From TMP-24 sp046348855 (lineage in GTDB: Bacteria > Pseudomonadota > Alphaproteobacteria > Rhodobacterales > Rhodobacteraceae): 64,000 bases of DNA. The stretch is from the NCBI GenBank assembly GCA_046348855.1, contig JAXMDK010000007.1, positions 1 to 64,000 of the forward strand, given 5' to 3'. How positions within the stretch are numbered: position 1 is the stretch's first letter; each line of letters begins with the position of its first letter. Both the position numbers and the translations under genes were made by a program. A model generated the notes under the pieces. That model ran no database searches, was not told the DNA's origin, and worked only from the letters and a program-made list of their open reading frames with translations. Positions 58,996 through 64,000 of this stretch are shown here, piece by piece.

Positions 58996-60600
58996 TCAGA
59001 TCTCCAGTGCTCGCGGGCCGCGATCGCTGGCCAGCGGGTGGCGGCGGTTGTGGCGGACGATCAGCGGCCGGCCCGGCGCGGGGCGGCCGAAGCGCACCAG
59101 CGTCGCGCCGCCCGCCAGGGGCGAGAACCGGCCGGACATTTGCCGCCCGTCAATCATCGTCAGTTCCGCCTCCCATTCGGCGCGTTCGGCATGGGCGCCG
59201 ACGAAATCGCGCAGGTCGCCCCAGACCGGCGTGGGCAGGCACAGGGATTGCCAGTGGCGCGTGGCCTCGATGATGCTGATGCTGCCGAGCGTGGTCGCCG
59301 GGTCGACGCCCCAGAGCGCGGCATAGGCGCTGTTCGACAGGACCAGATCGCCCGACGGGGAAAAGACGGCGACCGCCTCCTCCAGCGCATTGATGACCGA
59401 CTGGCCCATTTCGATTTCGCTGCGGAAGCGGCGGGTCAGCGAGATTTCGGCGGTGATATCCTCGATCAGGAAGGCCAGCGCGCCTTCGGGATGAGGCCGC
59501 CCGGTCACCCGATAGGTCTGGCCGCCGGGGAGGACCCAGGTTTCCTCGTAGGAACCGGCCGATGCCGCCTGTTCCAGATCGCTCATCTTCTGGCGCCAGC
59601 TGGCGTAGTCCTTGGGTTCGGGCAGGATGCGGCCTTCGCGCAGCCGGTCGAGGAAGGAAAACAGCGTCGGCCGCGCCGACAGGAAATCGGGCCCGAGCGC
59701 GGTCAGGTCGGTCAGCGCCGGGTTGAACAGCGCCAGTTGCCGGTTGCGGTCGAAGATCGCCAGCCCGACCGACAGATGGGCGAAGGTCTTGGTCAGGGTC
59801 TGCACGAAATCCCTGAGCGCGCCTTCGGCCCTGATCAGCCGGTCGGCGGGCAGGGCGAGGTGCAGGAAGCCCGAGCCGAGTCCGATCACATGGCAATCGA
59901 ACCATTGGCCGAGCGCCGGCAGGGCGGTGCCGAGGCTCGCGCGCTTGACGAAGCCCGTGCGCTCGCCTTCGGCCGGCAGGTCGAACAGCACCGGCAAGGG
60001 CCAGACCAGTTCGTCGGTGTTCGCTGCTTGGCGCGCTGCGGCGAGATAGCATTCGTTCGCCCACTGGATCGCCCGGTCGGGGCCGGTCTTCCATACCGGC
60101 AGGGGCAGGGCGCCGAGAATGTCGCGCAGCGCGGCCAGTTCTTCCTCCTGCGCGCGGACGCTGAGGCAGTCGACCGTCATTGACTGGCCTTCACGGGTCA
60201 GATCCTCAAGCGACAGGCGCAAGGCCGGGCCGGGGCGTTCGATCCGCAACCTGAGCCCGGGGTCGGCGGTGGCCGACAGGCTGGTTTCCTGCGGCGCCGA
60301 ACTGTCGTGCAGGGCGGCGCCGATGCCGGGGAAGCGCGCGCCGAGATAGGCAAACAGGCGCTGCCATTCGGTCCCCGGACCGGCGAGGGTGGCCAGCAGT
60401 TGCCGGGCGGGCGGGGTCGAATCGATCAGGTCCTGCCCGTCGAACAGGAAGACCGTGGCATCGCCGCCGCCAGCCAGCGATGGCCCGCCGGTCGCGGGCC
60501 GGCTGCCGCGCTGGGCAAACAGCGACAGAAGGACCAGGGCAACGAATGCCGAGGCAATGGATGCGCCCGCGAAAAGCAGGGCCTGAGCCACCGGAGCCAC
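58996..60600 (-). CDS. membrane-anchored PAS-domain protein without a kinase domain (DivL-like?)
   Basis: About 534 residues from the chosen GTG at 60600. One N-terminal membrane helix (AQALLFAGASIASAFVALVLLSLFA) precedes several PAS-like regions: ILGALPLPVWKTGPDRAIQWAN, HLSVGLAIFDRNRQLALFNPALTDL (PAS_7 type), and VINALEEAVAVFSPSGDLVLSNSAYAALW. No His-kinase H-box or ATPase motif is present. Alphaproteobacterial DivL is a PAS protein with a degenerate kinase that controls CckA-CtrA; this could be a truncated relative, but that is inference. The GTG at 60600 has AGGGGA six bases upstream; one at 60639 lacks a ribosome site. Confidence 0.8.
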   Translation of the reverse strand: MAPVAQALLFAGASIASAFVALVLLSLFAQRGSRPATGGPSLAGGGDATVFLFDGQDLIDSTPPARQLLATLAGPGTEWQRLFAYLGARFPGIGAALHDSSAPQETSLSATADPGLRLRIERPGPALRLSLEDLTREGQSMTVDCLSVRAQEEELAALRDILGALPLPVWKTGPDRAIQWANECYLAAARQAANTDELVWPLPVLFDLPAEGERTGFVKRASLGTALPALGQWFDCHVIGLGSGFLHLALPADRLIRAEGALRDFVQTLTKTFAHLSVGLAIFDRNRQLALFNPALTDLTALGPDFLSARPTLFSFLDRLREGRILPEPKDYASWRQKMSDLEQAASAGSYEETWVLPGGQTYRVTGRPHPEGALAFLIEDITAEISLTRRFRSEIEMGQSVINALEEAVAVFSPSGDLVLSNSAYAALWGVDPATTLGSISIIEATRHWQSLCLPTPVWGDLRDFVGAHAERAEWEAELTMIDGRQMSGRFSPLAGGATLVRFGRPAPGRPLIVRHNRRHPLASDRGPRALEI

Positions 60601-60655
60601 GATACTTCCCCTGAATTGCCAGCCAGTTGTCGGGCTCACTGTTTGGGGAAAAGGG

Positions 60656-60670
60656 TTAACAGGCCCTTAA
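60656..60670. promoter_or_regulatory. CtrA-type binding site (TTAA-N7-TTAA)
   Basis: TTAA (60656-60659), seven bases, TTAA (60667-60670) is a perfect match to the alphaproteobacterial CtrA full site. It lies 56 bases upstream of the PAS gene start and 31 bases downstream of regB's stop, so it probably controls the PAS gene. Confidence 0.6.
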
Positions 60671-60700
60671 GGCTGATGGAAAACCCCGGCGATAATGGCG

Positions 60701-62092
60701 TTATGGGGTGATGGGCTGGTTCTTTCCGTGGACCGGCCGGCGGGCGGTCTCGATCTGCTGGCGGGGCCAGCGCACCAGCACCGAGGCGCCCGACTTCGGC
60801 GGGCGCTCGGCCTCGGTCAGGAACGGGTCGGCCAGCGTCGAGAAGTCGAGCGTTGCGCCGGTGCGCTCCAGCAGGGTCTTGGCGATGAACAGGCCAAGAC
60901 CCATGCCTTCGTAGGGGCCGCGGGCGCCGCCCGACGGTTCGGCCCGGGAACGGCCGTGCATGAACGGGTCGCCGATCCGGTCGATGACGCCGGGCGGAAA
61001 GCCCGGGCCGTCGTCGGTGATGCGAACCTCCAGGAACTGGTCGGTCCAGGTCGGTTCGATCCAGACATTTCCGCGAGAAAAGTCGACGGCGTTCTGGATA
61101 AGGTTGCGCAGGCCGTGGATGATCTCGGGCCGGCGTTCGACCGCCGGCTGGTTCGGCAGGTCTGCCTCGGGCAGGTCCATGTGGAGGCTGGCACCCCGCC
61201 GGCTGTGCGGTTCGGCGGCCTCCTCGATCACTGTCACGAAAGGCGCGGCATGCAGGTGCAGGTCGTCATTGCCGCGCCGGCCCATCGCCCGCAGGATGTC
61301 GCGGCAACGGTCGGCCTGGTCGCGGATCAGTTCGGCGTCGGCACGGAGCGCGGGCTGGTCTGCTAGTTCGTCGGCCAGTTCGCTGCTGGCCAGCTTGATG
61401 GTGGCCAGGGGCGTGCCCAGTTCGTGCGCCGCGGCGGCCACCACGCCCGACAGGTCGGTCAGCTTCTGTTCGCGGGCGAGCGCCATCTGGGTGGCCAGCA
61501 GCGCGTCGCCCATCGAATGCAGCTCGCCGCTGACCCGCCGGGCGTAAAGCGCCAGGAACACCACGCCGATGACGATGGCCAGCCAGAAGCCGAAACCGAA
61601 CTCGTCGGACACCAGGATCTCGCTGCCGTCGCCATGTTGCAAGGGCGCATCGAACCAGGCCAGCGCGGTGACCAGGATCACGGTCAGCCCGCAGACCAGG
61701 ATCGTCGCCCGGCCTTCCAGCGCCGTGGCGGCGATGGTCGCGGGGGCGAGGATCAGGAGCGCGAAGGGGTTGTTCAGCCCGCCGGTCAGGTAGAGCAGCG
61801 CCGACAGTTGCAGGCTGTCGAACATCAGGGCCGCCAGCGCCTCGGCCTCGGTCAGGCGGCGGTTGCGGGCGAAGAGCACACCCGAGATCAGGTTGGCGAC
61901 GACCGACAGGCCGACCAGCAGCAGGCAGGGCAGCACCCGGATGGCGATGTCGAAATACCAGACCGCCGCCACGATGGCTGTCAGCTGCCCGGCAACCGCC
62001 ATCCAGCGCAGCAGGACCAGCGTCCGCAGCCTGACCCAGTTGGCCCGGCCGGTCTGGGTTTCGAACCCGATGGCCTGTCGTGTTTCGGTCAT
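60701..62092 (-). CDS. regB: redox-sensing histidine kinase RegB (PrrB)
   Basis: A 463-residue sensor kinase with about six membrane helices, the quinone-sensing motif GGLNNPF (104-110), the H-box AAHELGTPLATIKL (His223), the redox-active cysteine in DRCRDIL (Cys263), N-box LRNLIQNAVDFS, and GMGLGLFIAKTLLE. RegB phosphorylates RegA under reducing conditions, inducing photosynthesis, nitrogen- and carbon-fixation genes. It is divergent from senC-regA, as in Rhodobacter. The ATG at 62092 has AGGA nine bases upstream. Confidence 0.96.
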   Translation of the reverse strand: MTETRQAIGFETQTGRANWVRLRTLVLLRWMAVAGQLTAIVAAVWYFDIAIRVLPCLLLVGLSVVANLISGVLFARNRRLTEAEALAALMFDSLQLSALLYLTGGLNNPFALLILAPATIAATALEGRATILVCGLTVILVTALAWFDAPLQHGDGSEILVSDEFGFGFWLAIVIGVVFLALYARRVSGELHSMGDALLATQMALAREQKLTDLSGVVAAAAHELGTPLATIKLASSELADELADQPALRADAELIRDQADRCRDILRAMGRRGNDDLHLHAAPFVTVIEEAAEPHSRRGASLHMDLPEADLPNQPAVERRPEIIHGLRNLIQNAVDFSRGNVWIEPTWTDQFLEVRITDDGPGFPPGVIDRIGDPFMHGRSRAEPSGGARGPYEGMGLGLFIAKTLLERTGATLDFSTLADPFLTEAERPPKSGASVLVRWPRQQIETARRPVHGKNQPITP

Positions 62093-62189
62093 CTCCTCGT
62101 GTCCTGTCGCTTCAGATGGACGGATGACATTGATAGTCGTCGCCGGATCGGCAATCAATGTGGCCGATTGTCGGACGACGGAGTTGCAC
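62093..62189. promoter_or_regulatory. divergent regB/senC promoter region
   Basis: A 97-base gap that must hold promoters for both transcripts. Arms GTCGTC and GACGAC flank an inner repeat of about 40 bases near 62135-62180. RegA autoregulates this region in Rhodobacter, but I could not fix its sites by eye. Confidence 0.45.
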
Positions 62190-62831
62190 ATGGCAGTATC
62201 AACAGCACGCTATGCGGTGGCGGCCATCGCCGCCGTCGCGGTTGGCCTTGTGGCGACCTGGAGCGTGACGCGGCGGGCGGGGACGGATGCGTTTGCGGCC
62301 TGCGGCGCGTCGCAGGTGGCCGGCGGCGGCGCCGCGATCGGCGGGCCCTTCACGCTGACCAACGCGGACGGCAAGCGCGTGACCGACAAGGATGTGCTGG
62401 CCAAGCCGTCGCTGGTGTATTTCGGCTATACCAACTGCCCCGATGTTTGCCCCACCGATGCGGCGCGTAATGCCCAGGCGGTCGATATACTGGAAGAAAA
62501 GGGCGACGATGTCACGCCGGTCTTCATCTCGGTCGATCCGCGCCGCGACACGCCGGCCGCGCTGAAGGAATGGACCGGGTTCATGCACCCCAAGATGATC
62601 GGCCTTACCGGCACGCCCGAGGAATTGAAGGCCGTGGCGCTGGAATACAAGACCTACTTCCAGGTCCCGGACAATCCGCCGGACCAGAATTACGAGGTCG
62701 AGCACATGACCCAGACCTATCTGATGATGCCGGGGATCGGGTTTGTCGACTTCTTCAACCGCGACGATTCCGCCGACAAGGTCGCCGACCGGACGGCCTG
62801 TTTCATCGAGGCCGCAAAAGGCGCAAATTGA
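62190..62831 (+). CDS. senC: SCO1/SenC family copper-binding protein SenC (PrrC)
   Basis: A 213-residue thioredoxin-fold protein anchored by an N-terminal helix (residues 8-26). YTNCPDVCPTDAARN has copper ligands Cys83 and Cys87, and VEHMTQTYLM the ligand His172. SenC delivers copper to cytochrome oxidase and affects the signal to RegB. It lies between regB (divergent) and regA. Confidence 0.95.
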   Translation: MAVSTARYAVAAIAAVAVGLVATWSVTRRAGTDAFAACGASQVAGGGAAIGGPFTLTNADGKRVTDKDVLAKPSLVYFGYTNCPDVCPTDAARNAQAVDILEEKGDDVTPVFISVDPRRDTPAALKEWTGFMHPKMIGLTGTPEELKAVALEYKTYFQVPDNPPDQNYEVEHMTQTYLMMPGIGFVDFFNRDDSADKVADRTACFIEAAKGAN

Positions 62832-62883
62832 CCCGACACGGCCAGGCTCTTAGAAGCCTCGCGATCAGCGGAAAGGACAGGCG

Positions 62884-63435
62884 ATGACCGAGGGCGAATT
62901 TTCTGAACTGGGGCCAGACCGGACCTTGCTGCTGGTCGATGACGACAAGGCCTTTGTCACCCGATTGGCGCGGGCGATGGAAAAGCGCGGGTTCATTGCC
63001 GAAACCGCCGAAAGCGTGACCGAGGGCCGGGCCATAGCCGAAACCCGCCCGCCCGCCTATGCGGTGGTCGACCTGCGGCTTGAGGACGGCAACGGCCTGG
63101 ACGTGGTCGACATGCTGCGGCGTCACCGGCCGGACTGCCGGATCGTGGTCCTGACCGGATATGGTGCGATTGCGACGGCGGTGGCGGCGGTGAAGTTCGG
63201 GGCCATCGACTATCTGTCGAAACCGGCCGATGCCAACGATGTGACCAACGCGCTTCTGGCGCGCGGAGAAGGGCCGCCGCCGCCCGACAATCCGATGTCG
63301 GCCGACCGGGTTCGCTGGGAACATATCCAGCGCGTCTATGAATTGTGCGACCGAAATGTTTCGGAAACAGCCCGCAGGCTCAGCATGCACCGTCGCACAT
63401 TGCAGAGAATACTGGCAAAACGCAGCCCGAAATAG
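62884..63435 (+). CDS. regA: redox response regulator RegA (PrrA)
   Basis: A 183-residue response regulator. LLLVDDDKAF starts the receiver; YAVVDLRLEDGNGL carries the phosphorylated Asp63; VLTGYGAIATA and YLSKPAD complete it. A proline-rich linker (EGPPPPDNP) leads to a Fis-type helix-turn-helix NVSETARRLSMHRRTLQRILAKR. It is the global redox regulator partnered with RegB. Confidence 0.97.
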   Translation: MTEGEFSELGPDRTLLLVDDDKAFVTRLARAMEKRGFIAETAESVTEGRAIAETRPPAYAVVDLRLEDGNGLDVVDMLRRHRPDCRIVVLTGYGAIATAVAAVKFGAIDYLSKPADANDVTNALLARGEGPPPPDNPMSADRVRWEHIQRVYELCDRNVSETARRLSMHRRTLQRILAKRSPK

Positions 63436-63464
63436 CGCCCAGCCTGTCCGAAAGGATAATACTT

Positions 63465-63498
63465 GCCGCTTGAATTCGAATTGCGGCTCTGCGATTTT
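63465..63498 (+). terminator. possible hairpin/attenuator between regA and hvrA
   Basis: GCCGC (63465-63469) and GCGGC (63483-63487) flank an AATTCGAATT palindrome and are followed by a T-rich stretch (TTTTT near 63494-63498). It could lower hvrA transcription relative to regA; weak evidence. Confidence 0.35.
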
Positions 63499-63528
63499 TG
63501 TCTTGGCAATCAGTAATGGGGTGGACGA

Positions 63529-63846
63529 ATGAAAATAGATCTCGATTCCTTGTCGTTGAAAGAACTCAGGGATCTTCACGCACAAACCGCCAGGGCGATC
63601 GCTAATTTCGTCGACCGCAAGAAACAGCAGGCGATCGCGACGCTTGAAGAACAGGCGCGCGCGCTTGGCTATTCGCTGAACGAACTGGTAAGCGCGGCCC
63701 CGGCGCGCAAACGGCGCCCGGCGCGGGCGAAATATGCCAATCCCGCCAATGCCGCTGAAACCTGGACCGGACGGGGACGCAAGCCACGCTGGGTCGAAGC
63801 GGCGCTGAAATCGGGGCGCAGCCTGGAAAGCCTGCTCATCAAGTAG
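63529..63846 (+). CDS. hvrA: H-NS family nucleoid protein HvrA (Spb)
   Basis: A 105-residue H-NS-like protein. The N-terminal half is a coiled-coil oligomerisation region (SLKELRDLHAQTARAIANFVDRKKQQAIATLEEQA); the C-terminus has the DNA-binding motif YANPANAAETWTGRGRKPRWV. In Rhodobacter capsulatus HvrA and in R. sphaeroides Spb modulate photosynthesis genes in response to light, and the gene follows regA there as here. Confidence 0.93.
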   Translation: MKIDLDSLSLKELRDLHAQTARAIANFVDRKKQQAIATLEEQARALGYSLNELVSAAPARKRRPARAKYANPANAAETWTGRGRKPRWVEAALKSGRSLESLLIK

Positions 63847-63860
63847 GATCGTTGCCGCGC

Positions 63861-64000
63861 TCAGGTCGCGGACAAAAGGGTTGCGTGCCGGTGGACATAG
63901 TCGGCGCGCACATCCTTGGGCGGGCGCAGCCTGATCTTCAGCCCCGCCAGCTCGACGGACTGCGGACGGCCGAAGAACCTGTCGGCCTCGGCTGCGGCGA
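63861..64000 (-). CDS. C-terminal end of an unidentified protein (partial)
   Basis: On the minus strand an open frame runs from the window edge to a TGA at 63861-63863. The last residues include ADRFFGRPQSVELAGLKIRL and a C-terminal RHATLLSAT. About 46 codons are visible, with no family motif I recognise. It is convergent with hvrA. In Rhodobacter capsulatus hvrB and ahcY lie nearby, but I cannot link this fragment to either. Confidence 0.5.
   Translation of the reverse strand, partial: AAAEADRFFGRPQSVELAGLKIRLRPPKDVRADYVHRHATLLSAT

Noticed and set aside
59038..60183. 381-residue open frame on the plus strand opposite the PAS gene
   Set aside because: No ribosome site or domain; the minus-strand PAS motifs are convincing.

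Overview
The window is a GC-rich alphaproteobacterial chromosome segment, almost certainly from a Rhodobacter/Paracoccus-type member of the Rhodobacterales. Three things point there: the RegB-SenC-RegA-HvrA redox/photosynthesis regulatory block at the right end, the origin-proximal order maf-aroE-coaE-dnaQ / rho-mnmE-mnmG-rsmG-parA-parB, and the use of CtrA- and ParB-type sites. Coding density is very high. Only one gene-free stretch exceeds 300 bases (37339-37740), and I read it as the probable replication origin. I found no rRNA, tRNA, CRISPR array, insertion sequence or prophage.

Layout. (1) 1-9444, plus strand: the 3' end of yggS, tsaE, a COG3178 sugar-kinase/MurU pair typical of peptidoglycan-sugar recycling, the recombination helicase-nuclease addB-addA (addB appears frameshifted at 4480-4575), then trxA. 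(2) 9491-18699: a diheme cytochrome c peroxidase, a YihY/BrkB membrane protein, the TamA/TamB outer-membrane assembly pair, idi, secB and fxsA. (3) 18811-25042: a Tim44-like protein, mltA and an Smr protein, converging on a DUF900 lipoprotein-hslU-membrane protein-hslV operon. (4) 25140-33642: a kinase-fold protein lacking catalytic residues, then a complete xylose system: a ROK repressor divergent from xylF-xylH-xylG-xylB-xylA. (5) 33917-37338: an exopolysaccharide-type sugar transferase, then dnaQ, coaE, aroE and maf on the minus strand. (6) 37339-45104: candidate oriC, hemJ, rho, mnmE, mnmG, rsmG, parA, parB. Two perfect 16-bp parS palindromes are embedded in mnmG and rsmG. (7) 45108-50079: DUF454, hemW, ridA, rdgB and rph on the minus strand, divergent from hrcA-grpE. 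(8) 50146-58992: mutS, maeB, a ribokinase-family gene, msrA, argG and a membrane protein. (9) 58996-64000: a kinase-less PAS protein with a perfect CtrA-type site upstream, then regB divergent from senC-regA, then hvrA and the tail of one further gene.

Functionally, most of the window is housekeeping: repair, protein quality control, tRNA modification, chromosome segregation and cell-envelope assembly. The xylose operon is the one clear catabolic accessory island and lies between blocks that are usually close together near alphaproteobacterial origins. The less ordinary points are the parS sites written into coding sequence (including a start codon), a third degenerate parS at 56777, the DnaA-box-like cluster at 37350-37658, the CtrA site before the PAS protein, the probable pseudokinase beside the xyl regulator, the unknown membrane gene inside hslVU, and the frame disruption in addB. 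I saw no convincing wholly new multigene system. All functional calls are from reading motifs and gene order; no searches were run.
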